Shown piece by piece: positions 9,452-17,894 of a stretch of 64,000 nt of DNA. The stretch spans positions 147,455 to 211,454 of the forward strand of contig JAIUPD010000010.1 in the NCBI GenBank assembly GCA_020161615.1. The letters run 5' to 3'. The position numbers were made by a program, and so were the translations under genes. A model generated the notes under the pieces. That model was not told the origin of the DNA. It ran no database searches and saw nothing but the letters and a program-made list of their open reading frames with translations. Within the stretch, counting starts at the first letter, position 1. Each line of letters begins with the position of its first letter. This DNA is from Pseudomonadota bacterium. GTDB taxonomy: Bacteria; Pseudomonadota; Alphaproteobacteria; Rhodobacterales; Rhodobacteraceae.

Positions 9452-9461
9452 TAACTAGTTA
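9452..9461. promoter_or_regulatory. 10-bp palindrome TAACTAGTTA, possible regulator site
   Basis: A perfect 10-bp palindrome 44 nt upstream of the hydrolase start, in the divergent gap with the PadR gene. A related half-site, GTAACTTA, occurs at 9620-9627 just ahead of the PadR gene. It could be an operator for the neighbouring PadR protein, but it differs from the dyad upstream of the aldehyde dehydrogenase, so the assignment is tentative. Confidence 0.3.
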
Positions 9462-9648
9462 CACATTCCCGGCTGACGGACAAGCGCAGGGCCCCTGCGG
9501 ACAGCCCAGGCCGGGGGACCACCGGATTTTCCCGCGCCCGAACCCGACATGCCGTGACATGGCAGAGGCCGGATACTATCCTGCCGCCGAGCCGACCTTC
9601 TGACGCCGCCGCGCATCAGGTAACTTATGCAACACGGAGCTTCTGGCC

Positions 9649-10227
9649 ATGAAAGACCCTGCCCGGCATGAGGCGCTCAACAATCTGGGCTACCAGATTC
9701 TGGGTGTCGTGACGCGGGTGCCGCGATCGGGCTATGATATCGTGAAGCAGCTGGAACATTTCCGTCCGGCCAAGACCTCGCAGGTTTACCCCACGCTGTC
9801 CAAACTCGAAGCGGCCGGTCTGGTCGTCGCCGAGGATGTCGAACAGGAAGGGCGCCCCAACAAGAAAGTCTATTCGGCGACGCCCGAGGGCCGGCAAGCC
9901 CTCACCGACTGGATCGGCACGGAACCCGAAATTCCCTATTCCCGCGATGATTTCCTGACCATGATCTATTCGGCCTGGCTGAAAGATCCCGCGGACACCC
10001 GGCGCATGGTCGAGGCCCGGATCGAGCGTATCGACCGCCAGGTGGCGCAGGTGCAATCCGACCTTGCGCGGCTGATCGCGGACCATCCGGTCGAGATGCG
10101 CGACCCCAGCCGCTGGCGTTTCTACCGTCACAGCCTGCAAAGCCGCCGCCTGATGCTGGCACAGGCCGAGCGGGTCTGGTGCCTGAGCCTGCTCTATCAA
10201 TTGTCGGGCGCCCCCATCGACGATTGA
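9649..10227 (+). CDS. PadR-family transcriptional regulator (first of two)
   Basis: A 192-residue protein with an N-terminal PadR winged helix (LGYQILGVVTRVPRSGYDIV, then SQVYPTLSKLEAAGLV, residues about 12-85) and a C-terminal helical dimerisation domain (PadR_C, about 95-185, with the RRLMLAQAERVWCLSLL helix). PadR proteins typically repress phenolic-acid stress or catabolic genes and are released by the phenolic ligand. It precedes the aldehyde dehydrogenase operon, whose promoter carries a candidate operator at 10422-10442. A second, clearly related PadR gene is at 15741. A rho-independent terminator follows at 10291. Confidence 0.92.
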   Translation: MKDPARHEALNNLGYQILGVVTRVPRSGYDIVKQLEHFRPAKTSQVYPTLSKLEAAGLVVAEDVEQEGRPNKKVYSATPEGRQALTDWIGTEPEIPYSRDDFLTMIYSAWLKDPADTRRMVEARIERIDRQVAQVQSDLARLIADHPVEMRDPSRWRFYRHSLQSRRLMLAQAERVWCLSLLYQLSGAPIDD

Positions 10228-10290
10228 CTCCCCGAGGGCATTCATCCCGCCCCCACCCGCTGCAAAGAGCCCAAGAATTGACATATCGGC

Positions 10291-10317
10291 ACGCAGGGCG
10301 ACGACCCTGCGTTTTTT
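10291..10317 (+). terminator. Rho-independent terminator after the PadR gene
   Basis: A perfect 8-bp stem (ACGCAGGG / CCCTGCGT) with a CGACGA loop, running directly into a T tract. It lies 63 nt after the PadR stop and separates that gene from the aldehyde dehydrogenase operon. Confidence 0.85.
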
Positions 10318-10420
10318 CTTGGCCGCCGTTGCCCGTGCTATCTTTCTGAAAAGCCAAAGCCTTTGCCGCCGCGGTGTCGCGGCGGCATCCGCGCGGCACG
10401 CGCGCCTAGCATGATACTCT

Positions 10421-10448
10421 TTGACATATATAATTTATGTCATATGAA
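10421..10448 (+). promoter_or_regulatory. Promoter with embedded dyad, likely PadR operator, for the aldehyde dehydrogenase operon
   Basis: A TTGACA -35 box (10421-10426) is followed after 16 bp by TATGAA as -10 (10443-10448). A perfect inverted repeat, TGACATA-N7-TATGTCA (10422-10442), fills the -35 box and the spacer. The ACAT/ATGT half-sites resemble the ATGT/ACAT halves described for PadR operators, and a bound repressor here would block RNA polymerase. The leader to the TTG start at 10505 would be about 50 nt. Confidence 0.6.
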
Positions 10449-10504
10449 TCTTCTCGTCACACGAATCGGCCACCATCCGATCCCGCCCGCGACAGGAGAG
10501 CAAC

Positions 10505-11947
10505 TTGACCCTAACGGCGCCCCAGACGGACGCATTTCGTGCCCGCAATCCTCGCGATGGCCAGCCTTCCGCCCCCATCCCGGCAACGCCGCTGGCCCAG
10601 CTGGAGGGCATCGTCGCCCGAGCCCGCGCCGCGCAGAAGGCATGGGCAGCCCGGGGCGTCGAAGGCCGCATCGCCGTCCTCGCCCGCTGGCGGGATGTCA
10701 TCGAGGCGATCCAGGATTCGCTGGTCGAAGCCGTGTCGCAGGACACCGGCCGCGTGCTGGAATCGCGCCGCGAGGCGGCGAATATCGGAAAATGGATCGA
10801 CCGCTGGTCAGCCATCGCCCCCAAGGCGCTGGCGCCGGGCGGGGGCCCGACCTCGATCCCCAGCTTCACCTGTGCCTCGGAAACCGCCGCGATCCCGGTG
10901 CTGGGGGTGATCAGCCCCTGGAACTTTCCGATGTCGCTGTCGCTGATGGATGCGATCCCGGCCCTGTTGGCGGGCTGTGCGGTCATCATCAAGCCCAGCG
11001 AAGTTACCCCGCATTTCATCGCGCCGTTGGAGCGCAGCATCGCCCGGATCCCCGAGTTGGAGGGTGTCCTGACCTATATTCGCGGTGCCGGGGATCTGGG
11101 CGCCGCGCTGATCGAGCATGTCGACGGCATCTGCTTCACCGGCTCCACCGCCACCGGCCGCAAAGTCGCCGCACGGGCCGGGGCGTGGCTGATCCCCTGC
11201 TTTGTCGAACTGGGTGGCAAGGATCCCGCCATCGTGCTGGAAGGCGCCGATCTGGAGCGGGCGGCGCGCGCCATCGTCACCGGAGCGACGTTGGGGACCG
11301 GTCAGCAATGCTATTCCATCGAACGCATCTATGTCGCGCGGCCCCTGCACGACGCTTTCCTGGCGCTGCTGACCGAGAAGGCGCGCAAGCTGAAACTGGC
11401 CTTTCCGCAGCCGACCGACGGCCAGATCGGCCCGCTGATCTTTGCCCCGCAGGCGCAGATCATCGCCGCCCATCTGCAAGACGCCCGGGACAAGGGTGCC
11501 GTCGTCCATTGCGGTGGCGAGATCGAACAGCATGGTGGCGGGCTCTGGGTGGCACCGACCGTGCTGTCGCAGGTGACGCACGCCATGGATGTGATGCGAG
11601 ACGAGACCTTCGGGCCGCTGATGCCGGTCATGGCCTTCGACTCAGAAGACGAGGCCGTCCGGCTGGCCAATGAGTCGAGCTACGGGCTCTCGGCCGCGGT
11701 CTTCGGCCCGCAGGAAAGGGCGATGGCGGTCGCCCGGCAGCTCAATGCCGGCGGCATCAACGTCAACGACGCGGGGGCCACGCCCTTCTTCATCGGCGAC
11801 CCCTCCGTCACGCCGAAGGAACCCTTCGGCGCCAGTGGTCTGGGCGGCTCGCGCACCGGGCCGGATTCGATCCTGCGGTTCGTCCGGCACAAGATGATCG
11901 TCACCAACGTGACGAACGAACCCTCAGCATGGTGGTACGATGTTTGA
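10505..11947 (+). CDS. NAD(P)+-dependent aldehyde dehydrogenase
   Basis: A 480-residue member of the aldehyde dehydrogenase superfamily. It has the cofactor region PWNFPMSLSLMDAIPALLAG with KPSEVTP, the general-base Glu in FVELGGKDPAIV and the catalytic Cys in GTGQQCYSIER. The start is an unusual TTG at 10505, supported by AGGAGAG 4-10 nt upstream; no ATG gives a better N terminus. Its stop overlaps the SDR start at 11940 by 8 nt, so the two are co-transcribed. In this cluster it would oxidise the aldehyde released by the carotenoid/stilbene-type oxygenase encoded at 16358; that role is inferred. Confidence 0.9.
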   Translation: MTLTAPQTDAFRARNPRDGQPSAPIPATPLAQLEGIVARARAAQKAWAARGVEGRIAVLARWRDVIEAIQDSLVEAVSQDTGRVLESRREAANIGKWIDRWSAIAPKALAPGGGPTSIPSFTCASETAAIPVLGVISPWNFPMSLSLMDAIPALLAGCAVIIKPSEVTPHFIAPLERSIARIPELEGVLTYIRGAGDLGAALIEHVDGICFTGSTATGRKVAARAGAWLIPCFVELGGKDPAIVLEGADLERAARAIVTGATLGTGQQCYSIERIYVARPLHDAFLALLTEKARKLKLAFPQPTDGQIGPLIFAPQAQIIAAHLQDARDKGAVVHCGGEIEQHGGGLWVAPTVLSQVTHAMDVMRDETFGPLMPVMAFDSEDEAVRLANESSYGLSAAVFGPQERAMAVARQLNAGGINVNDAGATPFFIGDPSVTPKEPFGASGLGGSRTGPDSILRFVRHKMIVTNVTNEPSAWWYDV

Positions 11948-12698
11948 TTTCACGGGAGATATCGTCTGGGTCACGGGCAGCGCCTCGGGCATCGGACGGG
12001 CAACCGCGCTGCTGTTCGCCGAGCATGGCGCGGATGTCGTGGTGCATGGGCTGAACCAGCGCAATGCCTCGCGGCAGGTGGCCGACAGCATCGCGGCGAT
12101 GGGGCGGCGCGTGCAGGTGGTGGACGGCGACCTGACCTCAACCGAGAGCGTCGACGCCATGGCGGCCGACATCGCCGCGCAGATGGGCGGGCTGAGCGTG
12201 CTGGTCAATTGCGCCGGTGGCGCCCCGACCCTGCGGGCGCCGATCTGGGAGCTGGACGACACTACCTGGCTGGCCACGCTCGACCGAAATCTGGGCAGCG
12301 TCTTTCGCACCCAGCGCGCCTGTTTCGCGATGCTCAAGGCCAGCGGCAAGGGCCGCATCGTCAATGTCTCGTCGATGACCGAGCGCAGCGGCGGCATCGT
12401 CGGCTCGTCCGCCTATACCGCGGCCAAGGGAGGGGTGAACGCCTTCACCCGGGCGCTGGCCAAGGAAATGGCGCCGCATGGCATCCGGGTCAACGCGGCC
12501 TCCCCCGGCCTGGTGAACTCGCCCTTCCACGACCAGGACGCCACCGTCCTTTACAAGGATCTCGTCAACCGCATCCCGCTGGGGCGCATCGGCCAGCCCG
12601 AGGATCTTGCCGGTCCGATCCTGTTCCTGGCCTCGGACCATGCCGGCTACATGACCGGCGAGGTGATCGAGGCCAGCGGCGGCATGCGGGTGCGCTGA
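11940..12698 (+). CDS. Short-chain dehydrogenase/reductase
   Basis: A 252-residue classical SDR with the cofactor motif TGSASGIG near residue 12, the structural NCAG motif, a catalytic Ser in NVSSMTERSGG and the YxxxK pair in SSAYTAAKGG. FabG-like length. The Asp/Glu that normally selects NAD over NADP cannot be assigned with certainty from VVHGLNQRN. It overlaps the aldehyde dehydrogenase gene by 8 nt and is followed by a TTT importer, so it probably oxidises or reduces an intermediate in the same pathway. Confidence 0.9.
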   Translation: MFDFTGDIVWVTGSASGIGRATALLFAEHGADVVVHGLNQRNASRQVADSIAAMGRRVQVVDGDLTSTESVDAMAADIAAQMGGLSVLVNCAGGAPTLRAPIWELDDTTWLATLDRNLGSVFRTQRACFAMLKASGKGRIVNVSSMTERSGGIVGSSAYTAAKGGVNAFTRALAKEMAPHGIRVNAASPGLVNSPFHDQDATVLYKDLVNRIPLGRIGQPEDLAGPILFLASDHAGYMTGEVIEASGGMRVR

Positions 12699-12737
12699 TC
12701 CCCTTTTCCGTCAATGCGTTCATATCAGGAGGAAATC

Positions 12738-13703
12738 ATGAACTCATCCAAGGCCCTTTCCTGGGCGTCGGCGCTGCTGGCGCTGAGCGGCACCAGCGCC
12801 ATCGCCGACAGCTTTCCCGAACACGCGATCGAGATTGTCGTGCCCTATGCGGCGGGCGGCGCCACCGATGTCTTCGCGCGGAGCCTGGCGCGGGCCATGA
12901 GCGCCGCCCTTCCGAACACGCCCGATGTGGTGGTGGTGAACGCCCCGGGCGGCGCCGGGACCATCGGGCTGACGCAGGTCGCCAATGCCGAGGCCGACGG
13001 CTATACCATCGTCTTCACCACCAGCTCGCCCATCGCGCTTCAGCCGCTCTATGGCCGCACCCCGTTCACGGTCGAGGATTTCGCTCCCCTGGCCCAGGTC
13101 AGCGTGATCCCCGCCGCGTTCAACGTGCATATGGATTCCGACATCCGCAGCGTCGATGACCTCGTGGCCTGGGCGACGGCGAATCCCGGCGCCTTCACCT
13201 ATGCCTCGACCGGCGGCAACGGCAGCGGAACCCATATCGTTTCCGAGCAATTCGCAGCGGCACTGGGAATCCAGATGCGCCACATCCCCTTCGAGGGCAC
13301 CGCCCCGCTGACCGCGGCCCTGATGGGCGGGCAGGTCATGGGCACGATGCAGATGCCGGACATGCATACCGGCGGCGAGGTTCGGCCCATCGTCTTCCTG
13401 ACACCGATGCGGCCCAGCGATCCGGTCTATGCCGATATCCCCACCTCGACCGAGCTGGGCATCCCGGCGGTGGCGAATTTCTTCACCGCTTTCCTGGCCC
13501 CGGCAGGAACGCCTGCCGACCGGCTGGAGGTCCTGAGCACCGCCATCGCAACGGCGCTGGAGGATCCGGGCGTGCAGGACCTGTTCGAAAACGCCAATTA
13601 CCCGATCTCCTATGCCGGTCCCGAGGCCTTCGGCCAGATCCTGACCGAGACCGTCGCCTCGAATCGGGCCGAGCTGCTTCGCATGGGCCTCATCAGCCAG
13701 TGA
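12738..13703 (+). CDS. tctC: Tripartite tricarboxylate transporter (TTT) periplasmic binding protein, TctC/Bug family
   Basis: A 321-residue secreted binding protein. The signal peptide runs from MNSSKALSWASALLALSGT to a probable cleavage after AIA. Bug-family blocks seen are IVVPYAAGGATDVFARSLA (carboxylate-binding loop), GAGTIG and GSGTHIVSEQFAA. AGGAGG lies 5-10 nt before the ATG. Bug proteins bind di- and tricarboxylates, nicotinate, phthalate-like and other aromatic acids, so a phenolic acid is possible here. A 13-bp hairpin (13712-13745) follows the stop before the tctB gene. Confidence 0.92.
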   Translation: MNSSKALSWASALLALSGTSAIADSFPEHAIEIVVPYAAGGATDVFARSLARAMSAALPNTPDVVVVNAPGGAGTIGLTQVANAEADGYTIVFTTSSPIALQPLYGRTPFTVEDFAPLAQVSVIPAAFNVHMDSDIRSVDDLVAWATANPGAFTYASTGGNGSGTHIVSEQFAAALGIQMRHIPFEGTAPLTAALMGGQVMGTMQMPDMHTGGEVRPIVFLTPMRPSDPVYADIPTSTELGIPAVANFFTAFLAPAGTPADRLEVLSTAIATALEDPGVQDLFENANYPISYAGPEAFGQILTETVASNRAELLRMGLISQ

Positions 13704-13711
13704 GCCGGTGA

Positions 13712-13745
13712 CGGCCGTTCCCGCGCCCCGCTGCGGGAACGGCCG
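13712..13745 (+). other. Intercistronic hairpin between tctC and tctB
   Basis: A perfect 13-bp stem (CGGCCGTTCCCGC / GCGGGAACGGCCG) with an 8-nt loop and no T tract. Its position just after the binding-protein gene suggests protection of the 3' end or partial termination, so that the binding protein is made in excess over the membrane subunits. The second TTT operon has an equivalent hairpin at 59058-59087. Confidence 0.7.
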
Positions 13746-13784
13746 GCGCCGCCCTTCTCCCGACGAAAGGAAAGGCCTCGGACC

Positions 13785-14234
13785 ATGCCTTCGAAAACCG
13801 CTGACCTGCTCATGTACGCGGTGCTGGCCGCGCTGGCCGGGATCGTCATCTGGCAGACCCACGCCCTGCCCAATCCCTTCGGAGGCACCATCGGCTCGGG
13901 CGGTTTCCCCACGCTGATGGCCGGGCTCGCCATCCTGCTCTGTGCCATCGGAGCCCTGCGCACCCTGCGGGCCGCGGCCGGTCCCAAGCTCGAGTTTCCC
14001 GGCGCGGCAAAAGGCGCCGTGACGCTGGGGGCGATGATCCTGCTTTTCGGCCTGTGGCAGGCCATCGGACATTTCTTCCTGCTGGCCTTCGTCTTTCTGG
14101 CCGGGCTGCTGTGCTTCTATGCCGCGGACGAGCGGCTGAGCTGGCGGCTTGTGGCCCTGAACCTGGCCGGTTCCGCCGTGGTGATCGGGCTGATCAAGGC
14201 CTTCTTCACCTACGTTCTTTTCGTTCGCTTCTGA
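13785..14234 (+). CDS. tctB: TTT transporter small membrane subunit, TctB family
   Basis: A 149-residue protein with four predicted membrane helices (about 10-28, 40-58, 78-97 and 100-145 with a loop), matching TctB in size and pattern. The N-terminal half contains LPNPFGGTIGSGGFPTLMAG, typical of the family. ACGAAAGGAAAGG precedes the ATG. It lies between the binding protein and the large TctA subunit and would form the membrane complex with TctA. Confidence 0.88.
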   Translation: MPSKTADLLMYAVLAALAGIVIWQTHALPNPFGGTIGSGGFPTLMAGLAILLCAIGALRTLRAAAGPKLEFPGAAKGAVTLGAMILLFGLWQAIGHFFLLAFVFLAGLLCFYAADERLSWRLVALNLAGSAVVIGLIKAFFTYVLFVRF

Positions 14235-14246
14235 GGGTCGCGTGTG

Positions 14247-15737
14247 ATGGATCTGCTTGCTCACCTCGATCTGGCGATGCTGCTGTCGGCCGCCGGCAGC
14301 ATCGTGCTGGGGCTTTTCGTCGGGATGCTGTTCGGCGCGTTGCCCGGGCTCGGGCTGACGATCGCCATCACGCTGCTCTTGCCGCTCACCTATACGATGG
14401 AGCCGCTGAACGCGATCCTGATGCTGCTGGCGGTCTATCAGGCCGCGGAATACGGCGGCTCGATCTCGGCCATCGCCCTGGGCATTCCGGGCACGGTGAT
14501 GGCCGCCCCCATCGTCAAGGACGGCCGGGCCATGGCGCAGGAAAGCTCGCCAGGCCGAGCGCTCGGCTTCTCGCTCTATGGCTCGACGCTGGGCGGTCTG
14601 GTCGGAGGGCTGGTGCTGATCCTCTTCGCGCAGCCGCTGGCGCGGTTCGCGCTGCGCCTCGGCGATGCGGAATTCTTCCTCCTCGGGCTGATGGGACTGG
14701 TTGCCGTGACCGCCTTTGCCGAGCGTGATCCGATCAAGGTGGCGATCTCGATCTGCTTCGGCATGATCGCCGGGACCATCGGCCTTGATGTCTTCACCGG
14801 CATGCCGCGGCTGACCTTCGATGTGCCGCAACTCTATGAGGGGCTGAACCTGATCGCCCTGGTGGTGGGCCTGTTCGCCTTTTCCGAAGCCTTCTTCATG
14901 ATGGCCGGCAACATGCGGCACCGCTTCATGTTCGATGCCCGACAGATGAAGATCACCCTGACCCTGCGCGAGATGCTGGGCGGCCTGAAGGCGGGGATGA
15001 TCGGGGGTGTGATCGGCACGCTGCTGGGCATCCTGCCCGGGGTCGGGTCCACCGTGGCCGGTTGGCTGTCCTATTCGGCGGCGAAATCGGCGTCGCGCCA
15101 TCCCGAGAAATTCGGCAGGGGCAGCGGCGAGGGGATCGCCGCGCCCGACAGCGCCAACAACGCCGTGGTCGGGGGCGCGCTGCTGCCCTTCCTGACGCTG
15201 GGCATTCCCGGGACCGCTGGCATAGCGATCATCGCCGGGGCCTTCATCATCCACGGCATCACGCCGGGCCCGCAGATGATCCGCGACCATCCCGACCTGA
15301 TCAACGGGATCTTTGTGGGCTTCATCGTCACCACCTTCGGCATGTTCCTGATGGGCAAGTTCCTCAGCCGCGGCTTTGCCCGGGCGCTGGTGACGCCGAA
15401 TTTCGTGCTGGTCCCCGGTGTGCTGATCCTGTCCATCGTCGGGGTCTATACCTCGCGCGCGCAGATCTTCGACCTGTGGCTGGCGCTGGCCATCGGGGCC
15501 GGGGCCTATCTGATGCGGCGGCTGGATTATTCCGTCGCGGGATTCGTGCTGGCCTTCGTGCTGTCGCCGATCATCGAGGTCAGCTTCCGCCGAGCCCTGC
15601 TGATCTCGGGCGACGATTACACTGTCTTCGTGACCCGGCCGATCTCGGCCGTGCTGGTGGCCGTCGTCGCAGCCATGCTGGGCTACACGGTGCTGAAAGC
15701 CCTGCGCCGTCGCCCCCCCGCCAGACACGAGGCCTGA
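14247..15737 (+). CDS. tctA: TTT transporter large membrane subunit, TctA family
   Basis: A 496-residue polytopic protein of the TctA family with about 10-12 membrane helices. Conserved blocks are LFGALPGLGLTIAITLLLPLTYTM, YGGSISAIALGIPGT, GILPGVGSTVAGWLSYSAAK, GIAAPDSANNAVVGGALLP and LGIPGTAGIAIIAGAFIIHG. The ATG at 14247 directly follows an in-frame GTG at 14244; either could be used. It transports the ligand delivered by the TctC protein, using the ion gradient. The second PadR gene starts 4 nt after its stop, so regulator and transporter are in one transcript. Confidence 0.93.
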   Translation: MDLLAHLDLAMLLSAAGSIVLGLFVGMLFGALPGLGLTIAITLLLPLTYTMEPLNAILMLLAVYQAAEYGGSISAIALGIPGTVMAAPIVKDGRAMAQESSPGRALGFSLYGSTLGGLVGGLVLILFAQPLARFALRLGDAEFFLLGLMGLVAVTAFAERDPIKVAISICFGMIAGTIGLDVFTGMPRLTFDVPQLYEGLNLIALVVGLFAFSEAFFMMAGNMRHRFMFDARQMKITLTLREMLGGLKAGMIGGVIGTLLGILPGVGSTVAGWLSYSAAKSASRHPEKFGRGSGEGIAAPDSANNAVVGGALLPFLTLGIPGTAGIAIIAGAFIIHGITPGPQMIRDHPDLINGIFVGFIVTTFGMFLMGKFLSRGFARALVTPNFVLVPGVLILSIVGVYTSRAQIFDLWLALAIGAGAYLMRRLDYSVAGFVLAFVLSPIIEVSFRRALLISGDDYTVFVTRPISAVLVAVVAAMLGYTVLKALRRRPPARHEA

Positions 15738-15740
15738 GGG

Positions 15741-16331
15741 ATGCAGGATAACCCCCAGCCGACCGATGCCGGGCTCAAGCTGAACCCGCTGGCCTATCAG
15801 ATCCTCGGCCTCATCGCCCGCGATCCGACGACCGGCTACGACATCGTCAAGGCGCTGCACCGCTTCCGCCCGGTCAAGCTGAGCCAGGTCTATCAGGCGC
15901 TCTCGATCATGGAGGCCGCCGGGTTGGTCGAGGTCAACGAGGTGACGCAGCAGGGCAAGCCGAACAAGCGTCTGCACCGGATCCTTCCCCGGGGCGCCGT
16001 GATCCTGAACGGCTGGATCGAGAGGCCGACCCACCACCCCGCCAAGAACGACGAATTCGTGCGCAAGGTCTATTCGCTCTGGCACGCCCCGGCCGGGCAG
16101 CGCCGCGCCCTGATGGCCGAGCGGATGGACTGGCTCAAGGGCGAGATCGCCTATTTCGAGGCGATGCGCGACGCGCTGGCGGATGCGGCGCCCGACCGGC
16201 TGGCCGATCCCGATTGCTGGGAATTCTCGCGCCGGATCCTGGTCATGCGCCGCCTCGCCCTGTGTCGTGAGGAAATGCGCTGGTGCGAGACCGTTCTCGG
16301 CCTGCTGGCCGACCCCCCTGACGAACCCTGA
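15741..16331 (+). CDS. PadR-family transcriptional regulator (second of two)
   Basis: A 196-residue PadR protein, clearly paralogous to the one at 9649: both share LAYQILGLIARDPTTGYDIVK-like and FRP(V/A)K(L/T)SQVYxxLSxxEAAGLV blocks, and both end in the same RRLxLxxxExxWCxxxLxLL helix. The winged helix covers about residues 18-90. It starts 4 nt after tctA and is followed after 26 nt by the oxygenase gene, so it lies inside the operon it probably controls. Two PadR proteins may respond to substrate and product, or may heterodimerise. Confidence 0.92.
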   Translation: MQDNPQPTDAGLKLNPLAYQILGLIARDPTTGYDIVKALHRFRPVKLSQVYQALSIMEAAGLVEVNEVTQQGKPNKRLHRILPRGAVILNGWIERPTHHPAKNDEFVRKVYSLWHAPAGQRRALMAERMDWLKGEIAYFEAMRDALADAAPDRLADPDCWEFSRRILVMRRLALCREEMRWCETVLGLLADPPDEP

Positions 16332-16357
16332 CAGAACTTCCAAAGCAAGGACCCGAG

Positions 16358-17872
16358 ATGAAAGAGATCGTTCGCAGCGTGCGCAGCACGGTTCCCGCGG
16401 ATACGGACAACCCGTTCCTGAAAGGCCCCTTCGCGCCCAATATCAACGAATACAACGCCGATACCGGAACGCTGAAAGTGCGGGGCGAGATCCCCAGGGA
16501 CCTGCACGGCATCTATGTGCGCAACACCCATAACCAGGTGCACGATTCCATCGGCATCTATCACCCGTTCGACGGCGACGGGATGCTGCATGCGGTGCAT
16601 TTCCAGGATGGCAAGGCGCGCTACCGCAACCGCTTCATCGAGACCACCGGCTGGTGGGCAGAACAGGCGGCGGGCAAGTCGCTGTGGCCGGGGATCCTGA
16701 CGCCGCAGAAATACACGCGCCGGGGCTGGGGGGCCATCGGCGCGATGAAGGACAATGCCGGCACCGATGTGCATTGCCACGCCGGCAAGCTGATCGCAGT
16801 GATGAGCCAGGGCTCCGAGCCCTGGCGGCTGGATCCCGTCACGCTGGAAAACCTAGGGCCGGACGCGGCCTGGGCACATGAGGTGATGCCGATCGGCGTC
16901 TCGGCCCATTACAAGGTCGATGTCTACACGGGCGAGATGATGTTCTTCAACTTCTCGAACCAGTATCCTTACATGAGCTACGGCGTGGTGAACGCCGAGA
17001 ACAAGCTCATCCATTACACCCCCATCGAGCTGGACGGCCCGCGCTGGCCGCACGACCTGGGGGTCACGCAGAATTACTCGATCCTGCACGACCTGCCGTT
17101 CTTCTTCGACAAGGAAGCCCTGAAGCGCGGCGAGCGCAAGCTGACCTTCCATCGCGACGTGCCCGCGCGCTTCGGCGTGATCCCCCGGCATGGCACGAAT
17201 GCGGACGTGAAATGGTTTGAGGCCACGCCCTGCTACATCCTGCATCTGTCGAACTGCTACGAAGAGGGCGACTGGGTCATCATGGACGGCTGCATCTCGG
17301 TCGATCCGGCCAAGCCGCCGATCGGCAAGATCGACAATGTCTATGACAAGATCCTCGACCATCTGGACAAGCACCGCACCAAGACCCGGCTGCATCGCTG
17401 GAAATTCAATCTGAAGACCGGCGAAACGCGCGAGGAATTCCTGGACGACGAGGTGACGGAATTCCCCTTCTTCGCCAATTCGGTCTGCGGCTATCCCTAT
17501 CGCTACAGCTATGGCACGCTGTTCAAGCCGGGCGACTGGCTGTTCACCGGGATCAAGAAATACGACCTGCTGACCGGCACCCAGACCCGCTTCGAATACG
17601 GGCCCGAACGCTATGGCAGCGAGCCGCATGTCGCGCTCAGGCCCAACGCCAAGGCCGAGGATGACGGCTATATCATCACCATCGTCACCGACATGATCCG
17701 CAACATGTCGGAAACCCTGATCTTCGACGCCGCCGATATCGCCGCCGGGCCGATTGCCGCCATCGAGATGCCCGAGCGCATCTGCCAGGGCACCCATGCC
17801 TGCTGGGTCGAGGGGCATCGCATCCAGGGGGAAACCGGCTCGGTCCCCGGACCGGCGACGATGGAAGCCTGA
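16358..17872 (+). CDS. Carotenoid-oxygenase family dioxygenase (lignostilbene/carotenoid cleavage type)
   Basis: A 504-residue protein of the carotenoid cleavage oxygenase family, which uses a four-His Fe(II) centre to split a C=C bond with O2 into two carbonyls. The four His contexts are all present: SAHYKVDVYTGE, WPHDLGVTQNYSILHDLP, ILHLSNCYEEGDW and CQGTHACWVEG close to the C terminus. Bacterial members cleave stilbenes, isoeugenol or apocarotenoids. No signal peptide is seen. The PadR regulators and the aldehyde dehydrogenase upstream favour a phenolic olefin giving an aromatic aldehyde. A hydrolase gene follows after 22 nt. Confidence 0.9.
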   Translation: MKEIVRSVRSTVPADTDNPFLKGPFAPNINEYNADTGTLKVRGEIPRDLHGIYVRNTHNQVHDSIGIYHPFDGDGMLHAVHFQDGKARYRNRFIETTGWWAEQAAGKSLWPGILTPQKYTRRGWGAIGAMKDNAGTDVHCHAGKLIAVMSQGSEPWRLDPVTLENLGPDAAWAHEVMPIGVSAHYKVDVYTGEMMFFNFSNQYPYMSYGVVNAENKLIHYTPIELDGPRWPHDLGVTQNYSILHDLPFFFDKEALKRGERKLTFHRDVPARFGVIPRHGTNADVKWFEATPCYILHLSNCYEEGDWVIMDGCISVDPAKPPIGKIDNVYDKILDHLDKHRTKTRLHRWKFNLKTGETREEFLDDEVTEFPFFANSVCGYPYRYSYGTLFKPGDWLFTGIKKYDLLTGTQTRFEYGPERYGSEPHVALRPNAKAEDDGYIITIVTDMIRNMSETLIFDAADIAAGPIAAIEMPERICQGTHACWVEGHRIQGETGSVPGPATMEA

Positions 17873-17894
17873 GCTCCGAACGAAAGGAAACCCC

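Noticed and set aside
12744-16343. A very long open frame on the minus strand (over 1100 codons)
   Set aside because: It lies antisense to TctC, TctB, TctA and PadR genes that all have clear family motifs. Its product is low-complexity His/Gln/Arg/Asp-rich, as expected from the antisense frame of high-GC genes.
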